Assembly: GCA_041745395.1 (NCBI GenBank)
Contig: JBGTIZ010000396.1
Location: 1-10,951, forward strand
Length of the DNA: 10,951 nt
Origin: Hadersleviella sp041745395
GTDB lineage: Bacteria > Chloroflexota > Anaerolineae > Promineifilales > Promineifilaceae
Reading direction: 5' to 3'
In this document: piece after piece, positions 1 through 6,641 of the stretch
Layout: every line of letters starts with the position of its first letter
Numbering within the stretch: position 1 is the first letter of the stretch
Notes under the pieces: generated by a model
The model's input: only the letters and a program-made list of their open reading frames with translations
The model's database searches: none
What the model was told of the DNA's origin: nothing
Position numbers and translations under genes: made by a program

Positions 1-854
1 CGCGCATGGGCTGGAGTGGGTTCCCGAATGAGCAAGATGTTGCGCCGAAACATGTCGAGGCTGGCGAGGGCGACGGGGATGAAGTAGAGCCAGCCCAAGG
101 CGGGAATGACGGCCAAAAGCATCGCGCCCACGGCCGTGGGCGCGGTATGGGCAAACACCCACCAAGCCGCATGCGTGGGCGAAGTGCGACTGGGCAACAT
201 CGGCGTGTCCGAGCGGTCATAATCATCTTTGTACAAGATGGCAAGGCTCCAAAAATGGCTGGGCGTCCACAAAAACATGATGGCCGCCAGAGCCAAAAGG
301 GCGGGGTCTGTCCACGCTTCCACGGCCGCGCCGCCGCTCAACACGGCCGCGCTCCCCGCCGCGCCGCCAATAACGATATTCAACAGGGTGCGGGGTTTCA
401 GCCAAATAGTGTAGATCACCACATAAATAAACGCCCCCAACAGATTAAAAAAGGTCAGCCACGGCCGAATGGTGATAACGGCCAGCGACGGGATAAAAAT
501 GAGCGCCAAAGAGACGCCCAGCACCCAGTGCGGGTTTTGAATCTGCCCGCTGGCTAATGGCCGTGTTTTGGTGCGGCTCATCTGCTTATCTTTTTCCCGT
601 TCGTAATATTGGTTGATGGCGCTGGCTCCCGCCGCCGCCGCGCCGCCCGTGAGCAGGAGCAGACCGAAGTTGCCCCAGCCGGGAAAGCCCCGTGCCGCGA
701 GAAACGCGCCGCCGGTAGCAGAAAGCAGGAGCAGGAAGACGATGCGGAGTTTGAACAGCACCACGGCCGTGTGCCACATTTCGCGTAACGTTAAAGTCGG
801 GCGGGGCGTTTTGAGCGGCTCAGCCGCTGTTTGGTCGATTTTTGAGATAGACAT
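1..854 (-). CDS. ctaB: Protoheme IX farnesyltransferase (haem O synthase), 3' end cut by the window
   Basis: This is a polytopic membrane prenyltransferase of the UbiA superfamily. It attaches a farnesyl group to protohaem to give haem O for terminal oxidases. About 284 residues are visible and the frame is still open at base 1. The family signature starts at N81 (NQYYEREKDKQM, then RTKTRPL at about 94-100). It is the prenyl-diphosphate/Mg-binding site, with Glu in place of the usual first Asp. Further family blocks are YTIWLKPRTLLNIVIGGAAG at about 148-167 and WTPSHFW followed by KDDYDRSDTPMLP at about 197-222. Several hydrophobic segments alternate with these loops. ATG at 854-852 is preceded by GAGG five bases upstream. 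The long plus-strand frame across 6-557 is antisense shadow. No other oxidase genes are in view. Identity is firm; the C-terminus is unseen. Confidence 0.93.
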   Translation of the reverse strand, partial: MSISKIDQTAAEPLKTPRPTLTLREMWHTAVVLFKLRIVFLLLLSATGGAFLAARGFPGWGNFGLLLLTGGAAAAGASAINQYYEREKDKQMSRTKTRPLASGQIQNPHWVLGVSLALIFIPSLAVITIRPWLTFFNLLGAFIYVVIYTIWLKPRTLLNIVIGGAAGSAAVLSGGAAVEAWTDPALLALAAIMFLWTPSHFWSLAILYKDDYDRSDTPMLPSRTSPTHAAWWVFAHTAPTAVGAMLLAVIPALGWLYFIPVALASLDMFRRNILLIREPTPAHA

Positions 855-922
855 ATAGGCCTCTGGGTGGCAATAAACTACCTACGATAGGCAGTGAAGC
901 GATGCGGTTGGTCAAGCAAGTC

Positions 923-980
923 AGAAGTTCAACTTTTCTCTGGTGGCTCGAATGGCTTGAGGGTCAAAAGTTGAACTTCT
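923..980. repeat. 15-bp inverted repeat with self-complementary arms
   Basis: AGAAGTTCAACTTTT (923-937) is repeated in exact inverse at 966-980, with 28 bases between. Each arm is itself nearly palindromic around the central TTCAA/TTGAA. This is more like a protein-binding operator pair or a tiny mobile-repeat relic than an intrinsic terminator, because no T-run follows. It lies 70-125 bp upstream of the ctaB start. Function unknown. Confidence 0.55.
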
Positions 981-1187
981 TCTCGTGAGCCAACGTCGCT
1001 ACGTCGAAAGAAAGGAATGAAGGAGAGGAACTGCCGACAAGCTTCGCGCACACCTTATGACCGCTCTTTTTCGTTCATGGCCAAGAGTGGGTAGGCGGGT
1101 AGTTTAGAAGAAAAACGTGATAAAAAGTAATGGATTGTAGCAAAATCAGCAGGGAGTCACAAGCGGTTAAGAAGACGCATCCCCTTG

Positions 1188-1246
1188 GGGTCTCTCTCGA
1201 GAAAAGCGTGCTTGATACGCTAGAAACCCTGAGGGTCTTTCTCGAG
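1188..1246. repeat. Repeated 14-mer GGGTCTYTCTCGAG with an internal hairpin
   Basis: GGGTCTCTCTCGAG (1188-1201) recurs as GGGTCTTTCTCGAG (1233-1246), differing at one base, 45 bp apart. CTCGAGAAA (1196-1204) and TTTCTCGAG (1238-1246) also form a 9-bp inverted repeat. AGAAACCC/GGG-TC-TTTCT at 1222-1242 folds into a short hairpin with a two-base bulge. It sits just downstream of the sigma-partner gene, so it may end that transcript, though no T-run follows. It could instead be a dispersed repeat or an operator. Confidence 0.4.
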
Positions 1247-1290
1247 GGGCGGGGTGCTTACGGGTAAAAGTGCCGCGTGGTTTTACTTAC

Positions 1291-1719
1291 TCAATTTAAA
1301 TGAAGAGACGGACGTGGCGGGGCTGTTTTTTCGGTGGCGGTGCGCCGCCAATAACGCCAGCCGAGCCAACCGGCCACCAGTGAAAATAAAAAGACCGCGC
1401 CCATCAGCCAGCGGGGCGGTTCGGCCACGGGCGGCGTGGCGTTGGTATGGTTTAAGTCGGAGCGGAGTTGGGTGGTAAAGTCGGGGCGAGTGGGTTGGAG
1501 GACGAGGGCGCGTTTGAGGAGGCGGGCGAGGTGGAGAAGCTCGTCTAGGTGTTGTTTCTGGGTGCTGTCCACGGCCGTGTGTGCATACCGCTCGCGGAGC
1601 CACTCCGTATGGTCAACGCCCTGATTTAGCGCATCCGCATGAGCAGACAAAATATCTTCTATCATCACAGGGTACATAGGGCACGCTTCCTCACTCATCA
1701 GATTCGGGCAAGATTTCAA
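1291..1719 (-). CDS. Single-pass membrane protein, probable anti-sigma-like partner of the ECF factor
   Basis: The frame opens with TTG at 1719-1717, overlapping the sigma stop codon as TTGA, so translation is probably coupled. A start at ATG 1677-1675 (residue 15) is also plausible, because GAGGA lies ten bases before it. The product is up to 142 residues. It has a polar, helical N-terminal half (about 15-90), a linker with Pro (about 91-103), one membrane segment at about 104-123, and a short basic Pro-containing tail. The N-terminal half lacks the HxxxCxxC zinc motif of classical anti-sigma domains. The segment PTRPDFTTQLRSDL recalls the conserved end of small ECF-linked proteins such as DUF5667, but this match is from memory. 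Role as sigma regulator is inferred from gene order and topology. One CACGGCCGTG palindrome falls inside it at 1570. Confidence 0.7.
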   Translation of the reverse strand: MKSCPNLMSEEACPMYPVMIEDILSAHADALNQGVDHTEWLRERYAHTAVDSTQKQHLDELLHLARLLKRALVLQPTRPDFTTQLRSDLNHTNATPPVAEPPRWLMGAVFLFSLVAGWLGWRYWRRTATEKTAPPRPSLHLN

Positions 1720-2273
1720 GAGCCACTTTGCACCGCGTGCAGAAAATCCTCGCGCAAAACCAGCAGGGTGCGATGATATAGAGATTTGATGGCTCCTTCA
1801 CTGCGGCCCATCAACTCGCCGATTTCCGCATTTGACAGGCGGTCTACAAACTTGAGAATCAGTAGCTCTTGCCGGTCTGCGGGCAGACGGCGTACCGCTT
1901 GTAAGAGCGAATCCTTGTCTTCAATAAATTGCGCTTCTAACTCGGGGCTTTCACTGCCTAGCCGCCAATGGGAAATATCATCCAGCGCAATAATACTGCG
2001 CCGATTGCGGTCACGATGCCAGTTCGCCACCAGATTTCGCGCAATGCGATATAGCCAGGCGGAAAAGGGCACACCTTGGTCACGATAACCGCTGATATGC
2101 TGGAGGGCACGGAAGAAAATTTTGGAGGTGAGGTCTTCGGCTTCGGCAGGGTCACCCATGCGGTAATAGACATAGCTGTAAATGCGGTCTACGTACCGTT
2201 CGTACAGTTGCCCAAAGGCTTCATTATCAATTTTGGCGCGTTCGACTAGTTTCGCTTCTTCGGATGTGTCCAT
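1716..2273 (-). CDS. RNA polymerase sigma factor, ECF (sigma-70 family)
   Basis: The product is 185 residues from ATG 2273-2271, the usual ECF size. An in-frame TTG at 2288 would add five residues, but neither start has a clear Shine-Dalgarno. Sigma region 2 spans about 19-88 (FGQLYERYVDRIYSYVYYRMG, EAEDLTSKIFFRAL, then PFSAWLYRIARNLVANWHRD), covering core binding and -10 recognition. Sigma region 4 spans about 123-175 (LPADRQELLILKFVDRLSNAEIGELMGRSEGAIKSLYHR), a helix-turn-helix for the -35 element. There is no region 1.1 or 3. It is cotranscribed with the downstream membrane protein. The stimulus and regulon cannot be read from the sequence. Autoregulation from the 2289-2716 region is likely but not shown. 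Confidence 0.93.
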   Translation of the reverse strand: MDTSEEAKLVERAKIDNEAFGQLYERYVDRIYSYVYYRMGDPAEAEDLTSKIFFRALQHISGYRDQGVPFSAWLYRIARNLVANWHRDRNRRSIIALDDISHWRLGSESPELEAQFIEDKDSLLQAVRRLPADRQELLILKFVDRLSNAEIGELMGRSEGAIKSLYHRTLLVLREDFLHAVQSGS

Positions 2274-2288
2274 GGTACGAATGAGCAA

Positions 2289-2716
2289 CCTAAGCGTGGA
2301 TTTGGGGTCGGGTTAGATTGGTCTTGCTTACACACGCGACGTTGATTTGTTTAAATTTGCTCGTTGATGGGTGTGTAAAACTTGTTTTTGGGTGGGGGTG
2401 AAAATAACCTTTCCTATCTGAAGCAGTATATCAAAAGGGATGGGGCGTGGCGAACCGCTTAACCTTAGGCTGGGCGTTAAGAAATTAAGGTTCTTCAGGA
2501 ATTCAGGGGGTTGACATCAAATGATGCGCAAAACGCCATGTGCGTCCAGAGAGACCCGCGCATCACGTATTCCATTTCAGACCAAACCCCATGAGATCCC
2601 AAAGAGCCGAAATTAATTGGGTAACAGGGTGTAGGCTGTGAACTTGCTAAACATACCGCCCGCGCTGGGTGCACCTGCTTATAATCGGGCTAATGAGAAT
2701 GAGGTAGGGTGAAACA
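2289..2716. other. 428-bp noncoding divergent promoter region
   Basis: This lies between the leftward sigma gene and the rightward deacetylase operon. It holds small dyads only: TTACACAC (2328-2335) with GTGTGTAA (2371-2378), and TGATGCGC (2522-2529) with GCGCATCA (2558-2565). CGTTGAT occurs twice as a direct repeat (2340-2346, 2362-2368) in the sigma upstream region. A -10 element for the deacetylase operon is at 2680. No RNA gene or riboswitch fold was recognised. Confidence 0.55.
2680..2685 (+). promoter_or_regulatory. Perfect -10 hexamer TATAAT before the deacetylase operon
   Basis: TATAAT lies 32 bases before the ATG at 2717, which would give a short leader with GAGG and AGGGTG ribosome-binding bases at about 2700-2709. 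No -35 hexamer matches at the expected spacing (CGCCCG occupies that place). It is either an activator-dependent promoter or chance. Confidence 0.35.
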
Positions 2717-3766
2717 ATGATCAATATTCAATCGCGTGTCATTATTTTATTGTTCGGCTTGGTGGCGGTTGCGCTGGGGGTGATGCTGGCCGTGAGTGTG
2801 TGGCTGAATGACTCCAGTCGTTTGGAGGCGGAGTGGGTAAGCCCCACGGCCGTGTCTTCCACAGAACAAGCCCAACCCGTGTTGCCCCTCAACACCGCGC
2901 CCCCCGTCACCCCCCTTGCCCTCGCCCCTCCGCAAATCTTCACCCCTATCCCCGTCGCTACGGCGACCACCCTGCCCAGCCCCACCTCCGTGCCCACGGC
3001 TACGCCGACCGAAACCCCCACGCCAGACTACAGCCCCACCCCACCCATCTGGCCCACCCCCATCAACGACATCAGCCGTACCGTGCGCGTACCCATCATC
3101 ATGTATCATTACGTCAGCACCCCGCCGCAGGACGCCGATATTTACCGCATAGATCTTTCGATTGAGCCAGAGGCGTTGCGCGAGCAATTTGTTTATTTGG
3201 CCGAAAATGGCTTCACCACCATTAGCCTCTATGATTTATCGCTGGCAATTACCAATAAAAAAGCGTTGCCCGAAAAGCCCATTATTTTGACCTTTGACGA
3301 TGGCTATCTGGACAATTACGAAAACGCCTACCCTTTGCTCGAAGAGTTTGGCTTCACGGGCACATTTTTTATCATCACCGACTTTGCCGACCAGAATAAC
3401 CCCAACCACATGAGCTGGGACATGCTCCGCGAGCTGTTTGCCGCCGGGCACAGCATCGAAAACCACACCCTGAGCCATCCCGACCTGTCACAAATGAGCC
3501 GCGATGGCATGTATGGACAAATTGCCCGCTCCCAAAGCGTCATCGCCGAGCAGATTGGACACACGCCTCAATATCTTTGTTATCCAGCGGGACGCTACAA
3601 CGAGACGACGATTGAGGTCTTGCAGGAGCTAGATTTGTGGGGCGCGGTCACGACGCGGGGCGGCATGTGGCACGGTTTTGATGACCGGTACGAATGGCGG
3701 CGCGTGCGTATCAGCTACAGTACGACCTTGGCTGATTTTGCGCGAGCCATCGAACCAACGGAGTGA
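2717..3766 (+). CDS. Membrane-anchored polysaccharide deacetylase (NodB domain)
   Basis: The protein has 349 residues. A signal-anchor helix at about 7-29 is followed by a Pro/Thr/Ala-rich stalk at about 43-117 that would hold the catalytic domain away from the membrane. The NodB domain fills about 122-345. Motif 1 is TFDDG (192-196) with catalytic and metal-binding Asp. Motif 2 is HTLSHP (250-255), with metal ligands H250 and H254. Motif 3 is CYPAGRYN (288-295). The domain opens with VPIIMYHYVS, typical of extracellular carbohydrate esterase family 4 members. It probably removes N-acetyl groups from peptidoglycan or an exopolysaccharide, but the substrate cannot be told. The ATG has AGGGTG seven bases upstream. 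It ends 12 bp before the SDR gene and likely leads an operon with it. The coding strand turns sharply C-rich after the palindrome at 2845. Confidence 0.92.
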   Translation: MINIQSRVIILLFGLVAVALGVMLAVSVWLNDSSRLEAEWVSPTAVSSTEQAQPVLPLNTAPPVTPLALAPPQIFTPIPVATATTLPSPTSVPTATPTETPTPDYSPTPPIWPTPINDISRTVRVPIIMYHYVSTPPQDADIYRIDLSIEPEALREQFVYLAENGFTTISLYDLSLAITNKKALPEKPIILTFDDGYLDNYENAYPLLEEFGFTGTFFIITDFADQNNPNHMSWDMLRELFAAGHSIENHTLSHPDLSQMSRDGMYGQIARSQSVIAEQIGHTPQYLCYPAGRYNETTIEVLQELDLWGAVTTRGGMWHGFDDRYEWRRVRISYSTTLADFARAIEPTE

Positions 3767-3778
3767 GGTGAGTTAGCG

Positions 3779-4516
3779 ATGGATTTGCAGGGCAAACGAG
3801 CGATTGTAACGGGGGGTGGGGTGCGCATTGGGCGGGCGATTGTGCTGGCTTTGGCGCAGGCGGGGTGTGATGTTTTGCTCCATTATGGGCAATCGGCGGA
3901 GCCAGCGGCCGAGACGGCGAACTTGGCGCGTGGCTATGGCGTGGCGGTGGTTACGTTTGCGGCGGATTTGCGGGAGCCAGACGCGCCGCAGGCCATTATG
4001 GATAGGGGGGTGGCTGAGTGGGGGCATGTGGATATTTTAATCAATAGCGCGGCCGTGTTTTGGGAGGAGAAAGACCAGTTTGGGCAGATAGAGGCGGCCG
4101 TATGGGACACTGTTATGGCGATTAACGCCCGCGCTCCTTTCTTGCTAACGCAGGCGTTTGTGTCGCAGTTGCCGGCCCAGACCCACGGCCGTGTTATCAA
4201 CATTAACGACGGCCGTGTGCCCTATCCCGCCCCCGACATGCCCCTCTACCGCCTAGCCAAACGTGCCCTGTGGGACATGACCCCCATTTTGGCGCAACAG
4301 CTTGCCCCTTACATCACCGTGAACACCGTCGCCCTCGGGGCGATGTTGCCTTTGGCGGGCAAGTCGGCCGCTAAATTTGAGGAATGGGCGGCTGAAAATG
4401 TCTTGCTTCAGCGCACCGGCTCGGCCGAAATGGTGGGGCAAAATGTGGTGCACCTGCTTCAGCAACCGTTTATGACGGGCGCAGTGTTGACCATAGATGG
4501 GGGAGAGTTTCTCTAA
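3779..4516 (+). CDS. SDR-family pteridine reductase-like protein (FolM/PTR1 type)
   Basis: This is a 245-residue NAD(P)H-dependent short-chain reductase. The cofactor loop is TGGGVRIG (11-18) with an Arg typical of NADPH-preferring pteridine reductases. The NSAA motif is at 89-92 and the YxxxK pair is Y157/K161. The usual catalytic Ser is absent. Instead D144 lies 13 residues before the Tyr, the same spacing as Asp181-Tyr194 of Leishmania PTR1. The downstream neighbour is folB, whose ATG shares one base with this stop codon (TAATG). Together this favours reduction of dihydro-pterins (dihydromonapterin or dihydrobiopterin) or dihydrofolate. A generic SDR such as an enoyl-ACP reductase relative remains possible. 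The start is backed by GAGGTGA a few bases upstream. The gene is G-rich on the coding strand in its first half and C-rich after the palindromes at 4184/4209. Confidence 0.85.
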   Translation: MDLQGKRAIVTGGGVRIGRAIVLALAQAGCDVLLHYGQSAEPAAETANLARGYGVAVVTFAADLREPDAPQAIMDRGVAEWGHVDILINSAAVFWEEKDQFGQIEAAVWDTVMAINARAPFLLTQAFVSQLPAQTHGRVININDGRVPYPAPDMPLYRLAKRALWDMTPILAQQLAPYITVNTVALGAMLPLAGKSAAKFEEWAAENVLLQRTGSAEMVGQNVVHLLQQPFMTGAVLTIDGGEFL

Positions 4517-4902
4517 TGGCCTTGGCGCAAATTTTTATCGAAGATTTACGGGTGGATGCGATTTTGGGGGTGTATGACCATGAGCGCGTGACCCCGCAGA
4601 GGGTGCTAGTAAATTTGGTGTTGTGGGTGGATATTAGGCACGCGGCCGTGTCGGATGCGTTGGTGGATGCCGTGGATTATGACAAGTTGACCCAGCAGGT
4701 AACGGCGTGGGTGCAGGCGTCTCGTTGTCAGCTTGTGGAGCGACTGGTGAGTGAGCTGGCTGATTTGGTGTTGCGGCAACACACGGCCGTGTCTCAAGTC
4801 AAAGTCCGCGTAGACAAACCCGACGCCCTCCCCCAAACGCGCACCGTGGGCATAGCCCTCACCCGCTCCCGCGCTGAACTGACGAAAACGAGTGAAAAGT
4901 AA
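4516..4902 (+). CDS. folB: Dihydroneopterin aldolase
   Basis: This enzyme cleaves 7,8-dihydroneopterin to 6-hydroxymethyl-dihydropterin and glycolaldehyde in folate synthesis, in the cytosol as an oligomer. The product is 128 residues, normal for the family. Family features are IEDLRVDAILGVYDHER (8-24) with catalytic Glu23, the DALVDAVDYDKL block (47-58), QLVERLVSELADLVL (72-86) with pterin-anchoring Glu75, and VRVDKPDALPQ (97-107) with catalytic Lys101. Translation is coupled to the SDR gene through TAATG, with GGGAGAG just upstream. The final codons (Ser-Glu-Lys-stop) are formed by a heptanucleotide repeat that continues into the spacer. The tail after about residue 118 is therefore probably not functionally constrained. 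Confidence 0.94.
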   Translation: MALAQIFIEDLRVDAILGVYDHERVTPQRVLVNLVLWVDIRHAAVSDALVDAVDYDKLTQQVTAWVQASRCQLVERLVSELADLVLRQHTAVSQVKVRVDKPDALPQTRTVGIALTRSRAELTKTSEK

Positions 4903-4965
4903 GAAGTGGGCGACTGGTTGCCCCGTTACTTCTTACTTCTCACCTTTTACTTTTCACTGCTCACT
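4891..4965. repeat. Heptanucleotide array, inverted pair, between convergent genes (possible bidirectional terminator)
   Basis: Three plus-strand heptads (AGTGAAA, AGTAAGA, AGTGGGC; 4891-4911) face six heptads on the minus strand (4924-4965: AGTGAGC, AGTGAAA, AGTAAAA, GGTGAGA, AGTAAGA, AGTAACG read leftward). Facing copies pair exactly over 11 bp: AAGTAAGAAGT at 4897-4907 with its complement at 4928-4938. A further 10 bp pairs at 4891-4900 and 4949-4958. The array overlaps the 3' ends of both folB and the DUF1269 gene. RNA from either side could fold into a long hairpin. It lacks the GC-stem and T-tract of a classical terminator. Confidence 0.75.
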
Positions 4966-5471
4966 TGTTCCGCAATTTCATTTACTCTCTGCGGCAAATC
5001 CGCGCTGAGCGGAGTCAGCAAAATATCGCCCCCCATCTGCTCTAACTGTTCGCCCACGGCCGTGGCCCATTCTTCATTAGCGACCACCAGCACCTCGGCC
5101 GTGCCTGGTTTAAGCGTATCGGCCAGCTCCTTTAGGCGGTGATTGGGAATCCCCATATCAATGGCATGAGCCGCAATGCCGCCCAAAATCGCCCCCGTGG
5201 GTAGAGCAATCATAGCCCCCACTGGCCCAGCTAATAGGCCAACCAAAAAGCCGATGATACCCCCAAAGACGGCTCCTCTTTTGGCATCAACATCTTCAGA
5301 TTCCCTGATGCTGATGTTGTTGTCTTTGTCACACATGACAAGGGCGATATCTATCAGGTACAACTTTTCCTCTTTCTTGATGCTTAGAACCGCTTGGTGC
5401 GCCGCCTGCGCCTCGGCAATGCTAGGAAAAGCGGCCAGCAAAAGGTATAAATCTTCTTCTTCGATGTCCAT
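4947..5471 (-). CDS. DUF1269 family protein
   Basis: The product is 174 residues from ATG 5471-5469, preceded by AAGGAGA about ten bases upstream. The frame stays open upstream to 5564, but that stretch is translated heptad repeat and is not part of the gene. The layout matches DUF1269: an N-terminal alpha/beta part (about 6-60, including LYLIDIALVMCDKDNNISIRESED), a Gly/Ala-rich hydrophobic stretch at about 66-104 (RGAVFGGIIGFLVGLLAGPVG), then DMGIPNHRLKELADTLKPGTAEVLVVAN. The hydrophobic part looks like a glycine zipper that may insert in or associate with membrane. The family's biochemical role is unknown. It is convergent with folB and downstream of the DUF692-like gene on the same strand, separated by a second heptad array. 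Its last residues, SEK, are encoded by the repeat. Confidence 0.85.
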   Translation of the reverse strand: MDIEEEDLYLLLAAFPSIAEAQAAHQAVLSIKKEEKLYLIDIALVMCDKDNNISIRESEDVDAKRGAVFGGIIGFLVGLLAGPVGAMIALPTGAILGGIAAHAIDMGIPNHRLKELADTLKPGTAEVLVVANEEWATAVGEQLEQMGGDILLTPLSADLPQRVNEIAEQVSSEK

Positions 5472-5493
5472 TATTTTGTTTCTCCTTGTTGAA

Positions 5494-5604
5494 AAGCTGT
5501 AAGCTGTGAGCCGTAAGCCATAAGCTTCTTGAATGATACCCAATGGGTTACCGTAAAAAATCAAGCTTATGGCTTATAGCTTAAAGCTCGTAGCTTATGC
5601 CATT
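5494..5604. repeat. Heptanucleotide array, inverted pair, upstream of the DUF1269 gene
   Basis: Left arm (5494-5528) holds five heptads on the plus strand: AAGCTGT twice, GAGCCGT, AAGCCAT, AAGCTTC. Right arm (5563-5597) has five inverted heptads: AAGCTTA, TGGCTTA, TAGCTTA, AAGCTCG, TAGCTTA, followed by a degenerate copy. AAGCCATAAGCTT (5515-5527) pairs perfectly with 5563-5575. The centre carries a small dyad, ACCCAATGGGT (5539-5549). It fills the spacer between the DUF692-like gene and the DUF1269 ribosome-binding site, so it is probably transcribed. Confidence 0.78.
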
Positions 5605-5621
5605 ATGCCATGAGTTGAGGT

Positions 5622-6542
5622 TTAAGTCAGCGCGACTTTTTGCTTGGGGGGCAAGGGGTGTACCAAGCTGTATAAATGGGGCACTTGTTCACGCAGTGTG
5701 TCTGGGTCGGCCACCGCTTCCCAGACGCCGCCCACGCCGCCAAACTCGAGAGATGTCACCCACGGCCGTGTCCAGTTGCCACAATGAATTTCGTTCATGG
5801 CCCAAGCCACAAACGGCCAATCCTCCTCACGATAAGGCAAATGATCCATAAATTGGCCGCTCATGGGGGCAATCATTTCGGGTGGGAAAAACTCCTTTGC
5901 CAAGGCTATCCATTTGCCCTCGATGCGCTGAATGCCCGTGGTGTGAACTTCACGAATATGGTCGAGCGGCAACGCCGAGACGTACTCTTGCGGCTCTTGT
6001 CCCAGTCGCCACGCCGCCAGCCACGCATGGGACAGATCGAGCAAGAAGCCACAGCCCGTTTCCGCGATGAGCGCGTGGTAAAGGGGGGGATGGGCGTTGA
6101 GTAGCAATTGTTGCCCCCAGGCGTCGGGAATGTTTTCGACGATAACGCGCTCTGCGCCAAAGCGGTCACACACGGCCGTGACATCCCGCACCAAATTTTC
6201 CAGCACTTCTTCCAGATGAATAGCAGTCATGGACTGCGGCGGGATGTGGGCATAATCCTCAACCGTCAGCGCGGGGTGCAAATTGATGTAGGGCGTGTCT
6301 GTTTGCCGCATGAGTTGCTCAAATTTGTCCCAGTCGGGAGTCTGCTTGCTCTCACTATCAATAACGCCCGTCTGCCCCCGCCCAATTTGCAGGGGAAAAT
6401 GGACATAAACAGGCCCATACGCCTGCGCTTCGGCCACCAAATCTGGCCAAGCGGGGCATTTGAACACATCGACCGTAATGCTGTTTTGTTGACATAAATC
6501 ACGGGTAGCGTGTGAATAATTAATACCAAGTTTCATACTCAT
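5622..6542 (-). CDS. TIM-barrel metalloenzyme resembling DUF692/MNIO
   Basis: The protein has 306 residues. No signal peptide or membrane helix is seen. Alternating strand/helix blocks and the spread of His/Asp/Glu suggest a TIM barrel with a metal site. Candidate ligands are H48 (VYVHFPLQ), H89 (INLHP), E136 (VIVENIP), D169 and H172 (CGFLLDLSHAWLA), H200 (IREVHTTG), D233-H234 and E266 (TSLEFGG). The run GCGFLLDLSHAW...YVSALPLDHIREVH closely recalls DUF692 proteins, which include the multinuclear iron oxidases MbnB and TglH that modify cysteines in peptides. The N-terminal third does not match that family as I know it, so a sugar-phosphate isomerase/epimerase-like barrel is an alternative. 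No precursor peptide gene is recognisable nearby. The first of two ATGs is chosen because AGGAA lies ten bases upstream. Divergent from the ABC exporter. Confidence 0.65.
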   Translation of the reverse strand: MSMKLGINYSHATRDLCQQNSITVDVFKCPAWPDLVAEAQAYGPVYVHFPLQIGRGQTGVIDSESKQTPDWDKFEQLMRQTDTPYINLHPALTVEDYAHIPPQSMTAIHLEEVLENLVRDVTAVCDRFGAERVIVENIPDAWGQQLLLNAHPPLYHALIAETGCGFLLDLSHAWLAAWRLGQEPQEYVSALPLDHIREVHTTGIQRIEGKWIALAKEFFPPEMIAPMSGQFMDHLPYREEDWPFVAWAMNEIHCGNWTRPWVTSLEFGGVGGVWEAVADPDTLREQVPHLYSLVHPLPPKQKVALT

Positions 6543-6563
6543 ATTCGATTCTTTCCTTTAATC

Positions 6564-6591
6564 GTTATAAAGTAGCATTTCAGCTTGTCCA
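6564..6591 (-). promoter_or_regulatory. Candidate sigma-70-type promoter for the DUF692-like gene
   Basis: On the minus strand TGGACA (6591-6586) and TATAAC (6569-6564) are 16 bp apart, each one mismatch from consensus. The -10 ends about 21 bp before the ATG at 6542, leaving a short leader that holds the AGGAA ribosome-binding site. No equally good plus-strand promoter for the ABC gene was found in the 99-bp spacer. Confidence 0.45.
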
Positions 6592-6641
6592 TCTTTTTTA
6601 ACTGGCTGACAAACTGACTCGCTACACAAGGAGAAATTTTA

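Larger units (their letters stand above)
855..1290. other. 436-bp noncoding region between ctaB and the sigma-partner gene
   Basis: No frame here looks coding. It must hold the ctaB promoter (reading leftward) and the 3' end of the sigma operon. It contains a 15-bp inverted repeat (923-980) and a repeated 14-mer with a small hairpin (1188-1246). I found no well-spaced -35/-10 pair for ctaB. It holds no copy of the CACGGCCGTG palindrome that is frequent in the genes. Confidence 0.6.

Noticed and set aside
6..557. Long plus-strand open frame of 183 codons
   Set aside because: It is antisense to ctaB, whose family motifs are clear on the minus strand. The product is charged and low in complexity, with no domain.
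2511..2516. Consensus TTGACA as a -35 element
   Set aside because: No -10-like hexamer occurs 16-18 bp downstream, and it is about 200 bp from the gene.
2728..3187. Several overlapping open frames opposite and within the deacetylase stalk
   Set aside because: They come from the C-rich Pro/Thr codons and lack starts or motifs. The NodB frame is unambiguous.
5472..5564. N-terminal extension of the DUF1269 frame to 5564
   Set aside because: The extra residues are a translation of the heptad array. ATG at 5471 has a good AAGGAGA site and starts the conserved region.
4891..5604. CRISPR-like array from the regularly repeated heptads
   Set aside because: Units are seven bases, directly tandem and without spacers. 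No cas genes are present.
5472..6641. RiPP precursor peptide gene beside the DUF692-like enzyme
   Set aside because: The spacers on either side hold only the heptad array and promoter sequence. No short frame with Cys-rich core and start site was found.
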